Assembly: GCF_000429545.1 (NCBI RefSeq) | Contig: NZ_AUCB01000039.1 | Coordinates: 1 to 38,031 of the forward strand | Length of the DNA stretch: 38,031 nt | Reading direction: 5' to 3' | Source of the DNA: Arenibacter certesii DSM 19833 | GTDB lineage: Bacteria > Bacteroidota > Bacteroidia > Flavobacteriales > Flavobacteriaceae | Shown here: positions 1 to 8,951 of the stretch, piece by piece | Layout: every line of letters begins with the position of its first letter | How positions within the stretch are numbered: position 1 is the first letter of the stretch | Notes under the pieces: model-generated | The model's database searches: none | What the model saw: the letters and a program-made list of their open reading frames with translations, nothing else | Told to the model about the DNA's origin: nothing | Made by a program: the position numbers and the translations under genes

Positions 1-693
1 GAAGATTTCATGCCTCCAGAAGGAAAGACGCCACTTACCGATGAAGAGAAAGCAATTTTGACATTTTGGATCGATAATGCCGATGCCAACTTTAAGGTGA
101 AACTGGTTGATTTGGAAACCCCTGAAGAAATAACAAGTATAGCCTCAATCATGCTGGGTCTAGAAGACGTTACGGGTAAGAGCGGTATACCCTTACCAAA
201 AGTTCAAACTGTTAGTCCAAAAGTTCTTAAGGGATTAGAAGGAGAGGGATTTAAAATACGGGAATTAATATTTGAATCCGGTTTGTACGAGATCGTTCTT
301 CCCCCACAATCCATTACATCCAAAAATGGCAGCGATTTGGATAAGATGTTGGAGAAATTGCTATCTATTAGGGATAATATTATATGGCTGTCTATAAAGA
401 ATAATTATGTTCAGGACAAGCATTTAAAAACCATTAGTCAGTTTGTAAACCTTAAAAAATTGGAGATTGAAAAAAATCCGATAACGGATGCTGGCATTAG
501 CGAAATATCGGCTAACCAGAGTATAACGGGACTAAATTTATATCAGACTAATATTACGGCATTGAGCTTTGAAAGCTTTTCTAGAATGAAAGGATTGGAG
601 CGTGTGTATGCTTGGGGAACAGCTATAACACAGGAGGATGTAGACAATTATACCACAAAAGCTAGTCGCCCCGCCATAATATTAGGGATGTGA
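1..693 (+). CDS. C-terminal part of a cytochrome c (PSCyt1-like) and leucine-rich-repeat protein
   Basis: The frame is open from base 1, so the gene begins upstream of the window; the ATG at base 10 is probably internal. The first residues (PPEGKTPLTDEEKAILTFWI) match the end of the planctomycete-type cytochrome c domain, where an 'MPPEG..PLT..E...L..WI' stretch follows the haem site; the CxxCH itself would lie outside the window. Residues about 115-215 carry leucine-rich repeats (for example LKKLEIEKNPITDAGISEI). Proteins of this type are predicted periplasmic, often with DUF2231 membrane segments upstream, but those cannot be seen here. The gene ends with TGA at 691. It may belong to the same functional set as the PSCyt1 gene at the other edge. 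Confidence 0.75.
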   Translation, partial: EDFMPPEGKTPLTDEEKAILTFWIDNADANFKVKLVDLETPEEITSIASIMLGLEDVTGKSGIPLPKVQTVSPKVLKGLEGEGFKIRELIFESGLYEIVLPPQSITSKNGSDLDKMLEKLLSIRDNIIWLSIKNNYVQDKHLKTISQFVNLKKLEIEKNPITDAGISEISANQSITGLNLYQTNITALSFESFSRMKGLERVYAWGTAITQEDVDNYTTKASRPAIILGM

Positions 694-977
694 AAGATTT
701 AGTTTCTAAGCAATAGATTATTGAATCTTTCTGAATCGATAAATGTCTTTGTATGTTTTCAATCTATTTTTAATTTTTTCTAAAAATAAACATGGAAAAT
801 ACTCTATCACAGTTTGGCATCCATCAGCTCATTAAAACTTAGAGTTGCAAATTTTTAAAACATTTAATAATATATTCGTTAATGATTTTGGCTTTAATTC
901 CAATTAGAATGTCCAAATAGGTATTATAATAAAATTTTAAAGAAAATCCGCATATTCTAGCACTAGCACTGACTCTC

Positions 978-1835
978 TTATGATTGTGAGTAAATAAATG
1001 AGCTAGGGGTATAACCCGTAAATTTTTTAAAAGTAGTGGCAAAGTATTGGGAAGTGCTGAATCCAAGATCAAAGGCAACCTTGGTTACGGATTTGCTATT
1101 CTGTAGGTCCACCTTCGCCTGTTCAATCTTGATTCGGTTCACATATTCTTTTGGTGGCATGCCGGCTGTTTCTTTAAACCAGGCTTTAAAATAGCCAGTG
1201 GACATAGAGACAACTTTCGCTAATTCATCTACATAAATAATCCGATGTAGATTTTGAATGATGTAGGAGTTTAGTGTATTCATCTTTTTAGAAGGGGAGA
1301 GCTTCAGTTTTTTTTGTGATAATAGTACCGTTTCCAAAAGCAATTCTGTCAACAATTGATTCACCATTATACGGGATAGAATGGAATCATCTTTTTTGAA
1401 CTGTAGGACCAGTTTTTCCAAAATTAGTTTTAATTGAAAAGCACCTTTAAATATATATTCTGATCTTTCCAATAGTGTGTTAATTAAAAATTCTGAATGC
1501 TGGTTGGGTAAATTACAGAGCTTTCCATAGGTAGGGCATAGTAAAATTTGGATCCAGAACAATTCCCCTTTATCTTCAGGAAACTCTCCCGTACTGTGGA
1601 TGGTATCTGGCGAAACAATAAGGATATCATTCCCATTTAATTCATACAGGTCATCGTCAATCTTATAATGCTGTTGCCCTTTCATGCAATAACAAATTTC
1701 CAAGGCCCCTTGGTGTTGGTGACTTGCTAGCCCAGGCTTCACCTCGTTGTATCTATAATGTCCAAATGATAAACCTCTTTCTACTCCGTATTCTTGAAGG
1801 TCTATTACAATTCTTTCATGCGTTTTAACATCCAT
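978..1835 (-). CDS. AraC-family transcriptional regulator with N-terminal cupin
   Basis: A 285-residue protein. The first ~95 residues resemble the cupin sensor of AraC regulators: histidines around HQHQGALEICYCMKG, then a GD/PDTIHS strand. The last ~100 residues hold the paired helix-turn-helix motifs, with the family signature near the end (VAFDLGFSTSQYFATTFKKFTGYTPS split over the second HTH). The gene is divergent from the PhyH-isomerase-GH89 genes, and only 91 bp separate the starts. A perfect 16-bp palindrome lies in that gap, so it probably controls the adjacent operon in response to a sugar. The ligand is unknown; a fucose- or GlcNAc-derived signal is only a guess from the neighbours. 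Bases 694-977 between this gene and the first one hold no convincing gene. Confidence 0.9.
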   Translation of the reverse strand: MDVKTHERIVIDLQEYGVERGLSFGHYRYNEVKPGLASHQHQGALEICYCMKGQQHYKIDDDLYELNGNDILIVSPDTIHSTGEFPEDKGELFWIQILLCPTYGKLCNLPNQHSEFLINTLLERSEYIFKGAFQLKLILEKLVLQFKKDDSILSRIMVNQLLTELLLETVLLSQKKLKLSPSKKMNTLNSYIIQNLHRIIYVDELAKVVSMSTGYFKAWFKETAGMPPKEYVNRIKIEQAKVDLQNSKSVTKVAFDLGFSTSQYFATTFKKFTGYTPSSFIYSQS

Positions 1836-1891
1836 TTATTCTGTATAAAAAAGTAAGATAATACAAAAACGAAAGACTTTCATTTATAATT

Positions 1892-1907
1892 ATCCCAAAT
1901 TTGGGAT
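1892..1907. promoter_or_regulatory. Perfect 16-bp palindrome in a divergent promoter region
   Basis: ATCCCAAATTTGGGAT is its own reverse complement. It sits between the AraC gene (start at 1835, minus) and the PhyH gene (start at 1927, plus), ending 19 bp before the PhyH ATG. The position suits an operator or an element overlapping the promoter or leader of the rightward operon. AraC proteins usually bind direct repeats, so a LacI- or GntR-type dimer, or a dyad without protein ligand, is also possible. Confidence 0.5.
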
Positions 1908-1926
1908 CTTAAAATAATTATAGGCA

Positions 1927-2655
1927 ATGGAAAACATACGTTCAGAATTTATTAAAGATGGGTTCGTTAAAATTGATACTTTGCTATCCATTAAGGAGGT
2001 TGAGAGCTTACAGGCAATCTATGATGAATTGCTCACCGAGAAAGAAAAGACCAGACATCTGCGCAGCGACCTTGCCGGTGGCGATGGATTTGATTCTAGG
2101 AAGATAGAGCGAATTACGCAGATAATGAGGCCAAGTACAGTACTTCCAGAATTACTTAAACATAAGGCTTATAAGGTTGCACTGCAGTGGGCTAAGGATC
2201 TGCTGGGGGATGATATGGAGCTCGATTTTGATATGATGATAAATAAAGCCCCAAATACCAATGCAGAAACTCCATGGCACCAAGATGCAGCCTATTGGAT
2301 AGCTATGCCAGACAAAAGGTCTGCTAGCTGTTGGATAGCATTAGATGAGGTATTTGAGGAGAATGGCTGTATGTGGTTTATACCAAAAAAGGAAAAGAAT
2401 GATATTCTACCACATAAAAATTTACCTAACGGTGGAGCGCTATATTGTGAGACCAAAGCGGATAACGCAGAAAGTATTCCTTTATCTCCCGGTGGTTGCA
2501 CTTTTCATGATGGGCATACTCTTCACTTTAGCAAGGGGAATAGTACCGAGTTCCAAAGAAGGGCACTGATTCTAAACTTTAGACCTAAAAAAATGATCGA
2601 GTTGGAAAGGGAGCAAGGCGTAGATCATACTGGTCAAAGAAAACAAAGGACTTAA
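1927..2655 (+). CDS. Phytanoyl-CoA dioxygenase (PhyH) family oxygenase
   Basis: A 242-residue protein of the Fe(II)/2-oxoglutarate-dependent PhyH family. The iron-binding HxD is H118-x-D120 in TPWHQDAAYW. The distal histidine is probably H200 in HTLHFSKGNST, followed by the 2-oxoglutarate-binding arginine (R211 or R212). No signal peptide is seen, so it is probably cytoplasmic. It is the first gene of a rightward run and is followed after 26 bp by a TIM-barrel sugar isomerase. Members of this family hydroxylate or oxidatively modify small molecules; the substrate here is unknown. Pairing with an isomerase and a GH89 suggests a sugar or sugar-derived compound, which is inference only. Confidence 0.88.
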   Translation: MENIRSEFIKDGFVKIDTLLSIKEVESLQAIYDELLTEKEKTRHLRSDLAGGDGFDSRKIERITQIMRPSTVLPELLKHKAYKVALQWAKDLLGDDMELDFDMMINKAPNTNAETPWHQDAAYWIAMPDKRSASCWIALDEVFEENGCMWFIPKKEKNDILPHKNLPNGGALYCETKADNAESIPLSPGGCTFHDGHTLHFSKGNSTEFQRRALILNFRPKKMIELEREQGVDHTGQRKQRT

Positions 2656-2681
2656 AACACCTATTATCTAAGTAAAAATAA

Positions 2682-3518
2682 ATGCACCTAAAATTTATAT
2701 ATCCCAGATGGGGAAGTTCTGATTTGCCATGGCCAGTTTTTTTGAAAAAGGTAAAGGAGGCCGGCTATCATGGGGTAGAAATAGACCTTCCTTTGGACAG
2801 CTTTAAAAAAAAGGAAATTTGTTCTACGTTGACGGATTTTGAACTTGAATTTGTGGCACAACATTGGGAAACTAAGGAAGTCGACTTTAAAAGGCATGCA
2901 GAGATGTATAAAAGGCATTTGTATAATCTGGTAGAAGCCAATCCCTTGTTCATAAACTCCCATACGGGCATGGATTTTTATAGCTATGCTCAAAATGCTA
3001 AACTATTAGAAATGGCCCATGAGATTGAATTGGAAACAGGTGTTGTAATGACCCACGAAACCCATCGTTCCCGGTTCTCATTTGCGGCTCATTCCTGCTT
3101 GCCTTACTTGGAGGAATACCCTTTTTTAAAACTCACCTCAGACTTATCGCATTGGTGCTGTGTTGCTGAAACCATGTTGGAAAATCAAACTTATGCGGTT
3201 AAGAAGGCTATTGCACATACCTATCATATCCATGCAAGAGTGGGTTCAACCCAGAGTCCACAGGTTATAGACCCAAGCGACGATAATTATAAAAATGAGC
3301 TGGATAGATTCAATGAATGGTGGCGATTAATGATAGCAAATGCTGAAAAAAGTAATCGGGCCTATATAACCATCACGCCAGAATATGGGCCTCATCCCTA
3401 TACACCTTATAAGCCCAATACTCAAATGCCGATGGGTGATCAATGGGGAATAAATCAATTCATCAGAAAACAAATTGCTGATAACTACGGTAACCATTAT
3501 CAAAATCATAATTCTTAA
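2682..3518 (+). CDS. Sugar phosphate isomerase/epimerase (xylose-isomerase-like TIM barrel)
   Basis: A 278-residue protein without signal peptide, with the AP-endonuclease-2/xylose-isomerase-like TIM-barrel pattern: GYHGVEIDLP near residue 28, E126 in THETHRSR, D154 and H157 in LTSDLSHW, H184 in IHARVG, and E234 in ITPEYGPHPY. These acidic and histidine residues are the expected divalent-metal ligands. Members interconvert or epimerise sugars and inositols. The Trp-rich YPRWGSSDLPW start is probably part of the barrel's first strand and loop. It lies between the PhyH oxygenase and GH89 and probably belongs to the same transcript. The exact substrate cannot be read from sequence. Confidence 0.82.
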   Translation: MHLKFIYPRWGSSDLPWPVFLKKVKEAGYHGVEIDLPLDSFKKKEICSTLTDFELEFVAQHWETKEVDFKRHAEMYKRHLYNLVEANPLFINSHTGMDFYSYAQNAKLLEMAHEIELETGVVMTHETHRSRFSFAAHSCLPYLEEYPFLKLTSDLSHWCCVAETMLENQTYAVKKAIAHTYHIHARVGSTQSPQVIDPSDDNYKNELDRFNEWWRLMIANAEKSNRAYITITPEYGPHPYTPYKPNTQMPMGDQWGINQFIRKQIADNYGNHYQNHNS

Positions 3519-3534
3519 GATAAATACAATCGTC

Positions 3535-6066
3535 ATGATGTTCAGATTACAACTTATTTTACTTCTATTTATAGTAGGCTCCTGTAGTAATTATAATAAT
3601 CAAAGTCCGGAAGAATTGGCGGCCTACAATGTTCTTAAGAGAACTTTGGGGCCAGACGAAGCTTCTAAATTCATCTTTAAATACAAGGAAAAGGACTCCT
3701 TGGATACCTATGCGATTAATGTGGAAAATAATAAAGTAGTGGTAAGTGGAAACTCTACATCTGCATTGACTAGAGGGGCTTATGACTATTTAAAAAGTGC
3801 TACAAATTCCATGACAAGCTGGTCTGGAAAAAACATTAATATTCCGGTGGAATTACCAGAAGTAGAATTAAAGGCCACCTCCCCATACGAGAACAGGTAT
3901 TACTTAAATGTATGTGCTTTTGGTTATTCAACTCCATATTGGGACTGGGAACGGTGGGAAAAGGAAATTGATTGGATGGCCTTACGTGGTATAAATTTTC
4001 CTTTAGCGTTGGTTGCCAATGAAGCAATAGCAACACGTGTATGGAAAAAATTGGGATTAACCCAGGACGAAATAGATGAGTTTTATACAGCTCCTTCCTT
4101 ACTGCCATGGCAACGTATGGGTAATGTAAACAATCTAGGTGGTGAATTGTTGACGGAAGAATGGCATAATGGTCAGATAGCGCTCCAACATAAAATATTG
4201 GATAGGATAAAAGAACTGAATATGAATCCTATTCTTCCTGCCTTTGCCGGTTTTGTACCCAAGGATATTAGTAGGTTGTATCCAGAAAATGAGCTATTAC
4301 CCGTAAGTTGGGGAGGTTTTCCAGAAAAATATCAAGGAGCCCTCATAAGTCCAAAAACTCCTTTATTTGATAAGATCGGGAAGCTTTTTATAGAAGAGTG
4401 GGAAAATGAATTTGGAAAGGGTAAATACTATCTTGCCGATAGTTTTAATGAAATGGATCTGCCAAAAACCGATCAACCGGTAACCGAACTTTTGGCTGAA
4501 TATGGAAGTGCTATCTATGAGTCACTTAAATCTGGAAACCCCGATGCTGTATGGGTGGTTCAAGGATGGATGTTTACCTATCAAAGAAATATTTGGAACA
4601 AGGAAACTACCAATGCACTTTTTAGTGAAATTCCTGATGATAAATTAATGATACTCGATTATGCCTATGAGTATAATGGTATCGCTTATAAAAACGGATT
4701 TAACTATGAAGTTTTTGAGGGGTATAATAATAAACCTTGGATCTATGGTTTTATGTTGAATAGTGGTGGGAAAACCGGTCACACGGGTGTGCATGATTAT
4801 TATGCCACAAACCCGATAGAACTTTTAAACTCCCCTTATAATAAGAGTAATTCCGGTTTCGGTTTTGCTCCTGAAGGTATTGAAAATAATGAAGTCACTT
4901 TCGAACTGGTGTCCGACATGGCATGGACAACAGAGGCAATTGACTTGGATGAATGGTATATAGATTATTCAAAGTCGCGTTACGGAGCCGCTCCCTCAGC
5001 AATGGAAGAAGCGTGGCAGTTGCTTAGGAAAACCAGTTATGGTACCATGACAGATCATCCTCGTTTTGGGTTTCAGGGAAATAGTGGCTCTTGGTCTAAA
5101 GGAACCATCAATAAGGACCCCCGCATTTTTGATGCGATAGAAAAATTTCTTTCCTGTTCGGATGAATTGAAGGATTCTGAACTGTATCATGCAGATGCGC
5201 TAGAATTTGCTGCGACTGTTTTATGTCATAAAGCAGAAGACTGGTTTGGCTATGCCTTTAATGCACATCAAAATTCAGATTTTGAAACTCGTGATAAAGC
5301 TGGTGAATGGGCCTTACAGTTACTCTCAGATGCGGATAGATTGTTGGAAAACCATCCAACATTAAGCCTGCAGCGTTGGATAGGCTTTGCCAGAGGCACA
5401 TCTAGTGATATTAAACAGCAGGATAAATACGAAGAGGATGCTAGAAGAATTCTGACCGTTTGGGGCCCACCAGAACTAAAATTAGGGGTTAATGATTATG
5501 CCGCTAGAATGTGGGGAGGATTGATTCGCGATTATTACCGTGAAAGAATGGCAGGTAAGCTCGAAAGTTTACAATTAAACGAAACCTATGATAATAGAGC
5601 GTTTGAAGATGCTTGGGTAAGTGGTAAGGGAGTGAGTAAAATAGAACCTTTTGATGATCCCTTGGAGTCAGCTCGAAAGTTGGTAAAACAAGCTATTGAA
5701 AGACCTATTCCTATCATAGTAAAAGAAAATGATATTATAGTGGGCGATTGGTCTTCTGCAGACAGCTCCATGGAATGGCCAATTAGAAGAGCGGATTTAC
5801 CAAAAATTAAAGAGATCAAATTCATTTATACAAGTGGTACCTCTCAAGTAGGTATTAAGGATGTGATCTTGATCGCTGATGGTAAGGCTATAACGCACAA
5901 CTCAGAAGTCAAATATCTCGATAACCAAAATTCTGCTGTTAGCTTTCCAATAAAATTATCCAATGGTATTAGGGCAAATAATGGTGCGTCCCTAAGAGCA
6001 ACAATCGAAGGTGATGAAAGTGAAAGGGAGGCTAAAGGAAGGGTAGTTTTAATTCTTGAAGACTAA
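3535..6066 (+). CDS. GH89 alpha-N-acetylglucosaminidase, lipoprotein
   Basis: About 843 residues from the ATG at 3535. An in-frame ATG lies upstream at 3475 inside the preceding gene, but the later start puts a clean lipoprotein signal at the N-terminus (lipobox IVGSC, C17). It matches the human NAGLU/GH89 layout: N-terminal domain, TIM barrel, then an all-helical C-terminal domain. Likely catalytic glutamates are E306 in ADSFNEMD and E447 in FAPEGIENNEV, matching the NAGLU FNEM and PEG motifs. The NAGLU-type HNFGG loop is replaced here by LNSGG. It removes terminal alpha-linked GlcNAc, probably at the cell surface or in the periplasm. The 3' end overlaps the start of the acyltransferase gene by 11 bp, suggesting translational coupling. 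About 100 extra residues follow the usual C-terminus. Confidence 0.9.
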   Translation: MMFRLQLILLLFIVGSCSNYNNQSPEELAAYNVLKRTLGPDEASKFIFKYKEKDSLDTYAINVENNKVVVSGNSTSALTRGAYDYLKSATNSMTSWSGKNINIPVELPEVELKATSPYENRYYLNVCAFGYSTPYWDWERWEKEIDWMALRGINFPLALVANEAIATRVWKKLGLTQDEIDEFYTAPSLLPWQRMGNVNNLGGELLTEEWHNGQIALQHKILDRIKELNMNPILPAFAGFVPKDISRLYPENELLPVSWGGFPEKYQGALISPKTPLFDKIGKLFIEEWENEFGKGKYYLADSFNEMDLPKTDQPVTELLAEYGSAIYESLKSGNPDAVWVVQGWMFTYQRNIWNKETTNALFSEIPDDKLMILDYAYEYNGIAYKNGFNYEVFEGYNNKPWIYGFMLNSGGKTGHTGVHDYYATNPIELLNSPYNKSNSGFGFAPEGIENNEVTFELVSDMAWTTEAIDLDEWYIDYSKSRYGAAPSAMEEAWQLLRKTSYGTMTDHPRFGFQGNSGSWSKGTINKDPRIFDAIEKFLSCSDELKDSELYHADALEFAATVLCHKAEDWFGYAFNAHQNSDFETRDKAGEWALQLLSDADRLLENHPTLSLQRWIGFARGTSSDIKQQDKYEEDARRILTVWGPPELKLGVNDYAARMWGGLIRDYYRERMAGKLESLQLNETYDNRAFEDAWVSGKGVSKIEPFDDPLESARKLVKQAIERPIPIIVKENDIIVGDWSSADSSMEWPIRRADLPKIKEIKFIYTSGTSQVGIKDVILIADGKAITHNSEVKYLDNQNSAVSFPIKLSNGIRANNGASLRATIEGDESEREAKGRVVLILED

Positions 6067-6652
6067 CGAAAGAAAGGCAGTGAAATATCAAGAAAGACTT
6101 AAATCCCTGGATGTTTTTCGGGGGTTTGCAATGCTTTGGATAATTGGGTTGGATGCTTTGATTCATTATTTGGCAAAGGTTTGGGACAATCCCATTATTA
6201 AGGCCCTGTCCGAACAGCTTATACATGCTAATTGGAACGGATTTCGCTTTTATGATCTCATATTCCCCATGTTTATGTTTGCTACCGGAATAGCAATTCC
6301 ATTTTCCTTTGGTAAGCAATTGAAATTGGGCATCCCGAAAGGTAAATTACTGATAAAGACCACTAAACGAGCATTAATATTAATACTCCTCGGGATTTTA
6401 TATAACAACCGATTTTCTTTTGATTTTGAAAATATGCGCTATGCCAGTGTACTAGGACAAATAGGTGTAGCGTATTTTATTGCTGCTTTCCTCTATATTT
6501 ATTTAAATGTAAGAGGATAATTTTTAGTGGCTATTGGTATTCTACTGGGTTTTTGGATGTGTATGACATTGATTCCTGTCCCTGGAACAGGAGCGGGGGT
6601 GTAAACTACTCCCCATCTGTAAGACAGTATAAATGTATTTCTTTGTTGTTTA

Positions 6653-7498
6653 TTATGCTATTTTTTTAGCTTTATAAATTTGATCAGGTGTAACCTTCCC
6701 TATTTCTGTGTGCCTTCTTTTAGTGTTGTAAAACTTGATATACTCCCTTACTATTTGATATAGGTCCACACCTCCGTTGGGAGGATTGAGATATATCTTA
6801 TCATATTTGAGGGACTTCCAGAAACGCTCGATAAATATATTGTCCAATGCCCTTCCTTTGCCATCCATTGATATACGGACGTTATGTCTTTTGAGTACAG
6901 CGATGTATTCTTTACTGGTATATTGGGCTCCCTGATCGGAATTATGTATCTCCGGCGCCCCGTATTTGGCGATGGTGTCCTCCAAAAGTTCTATACACCA
7001 TTCCTTGTCCATTGAATTTGAGATGCTCCAATTAAAGTATCTTTCTACTGTGTACATCGATTATGGCGTTCATGTAAATAAAGCCCCGCGCCATAGGAAT
7101 ATAGGTGATGTCGGTCTGCCAGACCTGGTCGGGACGCTCTATTTTAAGGCCGTTCAGCAAATAAGGATACTTATAGCTTTTGGGATCCCCGATCGTAGTC
7201 CTAGGTTTTTATAAATCGTCTGAAGGCCCATGAGTCTATATAACCGTCTTGTCCTTTTCACGTTTATGCGATACCCAAGATCAAGGTTCAAATAATGGGT
7301 CATATGTTCCACTCCGTAATAGGGATGTTCCAAAAAGCAGGCATCTATTTCCTTCATTAGCGCAAGGTTCAGCGGATTCTCGCTCTTAGGCCTATAGTAC
7401 AGGCCGGAACGGTGGATATCAAGGAGATTGCATTGTTGGACAAGATTTAGCTTTGGATGAGACCTTACTACCTTTTGTCTTCTTTCGGTAGTACTCAT
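6653..7498 (-). pseudogene. IS3-family transposase orfB (copy A), frameshifted
   Basis: The DDE integrase domain is split over three frames. The N-terminal piece (7154-7498) covers the HTH_21-like region (VVRSHPKLNLVQQCNLLDIH) and loses frame after LQTIYK near 7205. The middle piece contains the first catalytic Asp (VWQTDITYIP) in another frame. The last piece (6653-7057) has the second Asp in HNSDQGAQYTS and the Glu in IERFWKSLKY, ending in KVTPDQIYKAKKIA. Two frameshifts (about 7205 and 7050) make it inactive unless they are sequencing errors. The start overlaps the orfA stop (ATGA), the usual arrangement for programmed frameshifting in this family. Confidence 0.85.
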
Positions 7499-7773
7499 TT
7501 GCCCAAGGCTTTCTTTAAAAAATCATTCTCCACTTGCAACTGACCGATTTTATTGTAAAGCGGTCCAGTACCAGAATCGGGATCTTCTTTTTCAGCTTTT
7601 GGCCCGTAGGCCAAATCTGCATTTTGTAAGAACTCGCGTTTCCAATTTGATATTTGGTTGGGATGCAGTTCAAATTTGGCCGCAAGCTCTTGTAAACTGC
7701 CACGCTCCTTTATCGCCTCAATAGCTACTTTGGCCTTGAACGATGCACTGAATTTTCTTCTTGATCTCTTCAT
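7495..7773 (-). CDS. IS3-family transposase orfA (copy A)
   Basis: A 92-residue protein with a helix-turn-helix DNA-binding domain of the Tnp_1/HTH_8 type (KFSASFKAKVAIEAIKERGS; ELAAKFELHPNQISNWKREF) and a C-terminal leucine-zipper-like stretch (IGQLQVENDFLKKAL). Intact by length. It overlaps orfB by 4 bp. It would bind the IS ends and form OrfAB by frameshifting, but orfB is broken in this copy. Confidence 0.88.
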   Translation of the reverse strand: MKRSRRKFSASFKAKVAIEAIKERGSLQELAAKFELHPNQISNWKREFLQNADLAYGPKAEKEDPDSGTGPLYNKIGQLQVENDFLKKALGK

Positions 7774-8238
7774 ATTTGACAGGGTTAAATTACAACCTAA
7801 CTTGCTGTCCTAAAAAAGGGGAGTATTATAGTGCTCACTAGTCGGATTAAGTCTGATCTGGAATAGTTACTATCCCATTAACAAAGAAATCTGGTCAAGT
7901 TCCTATAATGTTTTAGCTATAGGTCTCTCCATGATATTATTCACATTGTTCTATTATATCATCGATTTTAAAAAATTGAATAATTGTTAATAGGATTAAA
8001 TCCCATTTTCATATACATGGCTCATAGAATGGTAGATTTTAGCTATACATCAGAATTTATGCTCGTAGGTGTTATGGAGCTCGCAGGCGATTTTTCTGGG
8101 GTAGTATTGCAAGCGGGAGTTTTGCTTTTGGAATTTGGTTTACTGCTCGTGCTCCATCGAAATAAAACCTATTTAAAGATTTAAGTTAAGTACTTGGACA
8201 ACCCTAATGAGCCTATAATTTAATGTAGAGTCCTATAC

Positions 8239-8951
8239 TTATGTATATCTTTTCATATTTGAGGGACTTCCAGAAACGTTCGATGTAAATATTGTCCAAG
8301 GCCCTTCCCTTGCCATCCATTGATATCTGGATGTTATGTTCTTTGAGCACGTCGATGTATTGGGTACTGGTATATTGGACCCCTTGATCGGAATTATGTA
8401 TCTCCGGTGCCCCGTATCTGGCAATAGAGTCTTCAAGTAGTTCTATACACCGATTCCTTGTCGATTGAATTTGAGATGCTCCAATTAAGTATCTTACTAC
8501 TATGCACATCTATTATCGCATACATGTACATAAAGCCCCTCGCCCTAGGTATATAGGTGATATCGGTCTGCCAGACCTGGTTTGGGCGAACTATTTTAAG
8601 ATCCTTTAGCAGGTAAGGATATTTATAGCTTTTAAGGTCCCTGACCGTAGTCCTGGGCTTTTTGTAAATGGTCTGAAGCCCCATAAGCCTATAGAGCCGC
8701 CTTGTCCTTTTCACGTTTATACAATACCCAAGGTCAAGGTTCAGGGAATCGGTCATACGTGCCACTCCGTAATAGGGATGTTCCAAGAAGAACGCATCTA
8801 TTTTCCTCATAAGCGTAAGGTTCAACGGATTCTCGTTCTTGGGCTTATAGTACAGCCCTGAACGATGGATGTCCAGGAGATTGCATTGTTGTACAAGACT
8901 TAGCCTTGGATGAGATTTCACCACCTTTTGTCTTCTTTCGGTAGTGCACAT
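8239..8951 (-). pseudogene. IS3-family transposase orfB (copy B), truncated and frameshifted
   Basis: The N-terminal part (8433-8951) is open through the first catalytic Asp (VWQTDITYIPRARGF) and SISNSIDKE, then loses frame near 8450. The second frame (to about 8239) has HNSDQGVQYTS and IERFWKSLKYEKIY, after which homology to copy A ends abruptly. About 40 C-terminal residues present in copy A are missing. Not functional. Confidence 0.85.

Larger units (their letters stand above)
6602..7830 (-). mobile_element. IS3-family (IS150-like) element, copy A, complete but inactive
   Basis: The element runs from TAAACTACTCCCC at the left to GGGGAGTATTATA at the right. These are imperfect inverted repeats: the outer 13 bp match at 11 positions, and the similarity continues inward to GACAG. 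It is flanked by the 3-bp direct repeat GTG (6599-6601 and 7831-7833), as expected for IS150-type elements. It carries orfA and a frameshifted orfB on the minus strand. Length is about 1.23 kb, typical of the family. It sits inside the acyltransferase gene. Confidence 0.88.
6056..8184 (+). pseudogene. Broken membrane acyltransferase (HGSNAT-like, DUF5009/DUF1624 type)
   Basis: The probable TTG start at 6056 overlaps the GH89 stop. The N-terminal 154 residues have the family motif SLDVFRGFAMLWII and several membrane helices (IFPMFMFATGIAIPF). An in-frame TAA at 6518-6520 ends it, but the same frame then continues with AIGILLGFWMC and PVPGTGAGV up to 6601. There an IS3-family element (6602-7830) is inserted, flanked by GTG on both sides; across the join the frame reads GAGVLT. 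After that roughly 80 residues are missing compared with the family. The frame then resumes shifted at WNSYYPINKEIW (about 7862), and another shift leads into LLIGLNPIFIYMAHRMVDF (7984-8184). Homologues acetylate glucosamine across a membrane. The intact gene probably worked with GH89; now it is inactive. Confidence 0.85.

Noticed and set aside
839-1078. 79-residue minus-strand open frame
   Set aside because: It overlaps the end of the AraC gene in another frame and shows no family features.
7984-8184. 66-residue membrane protein
   Set aside because: It matches the C-terminal helices of the HGSNAT-like acyltransferase and is the tail of that pseudogene.
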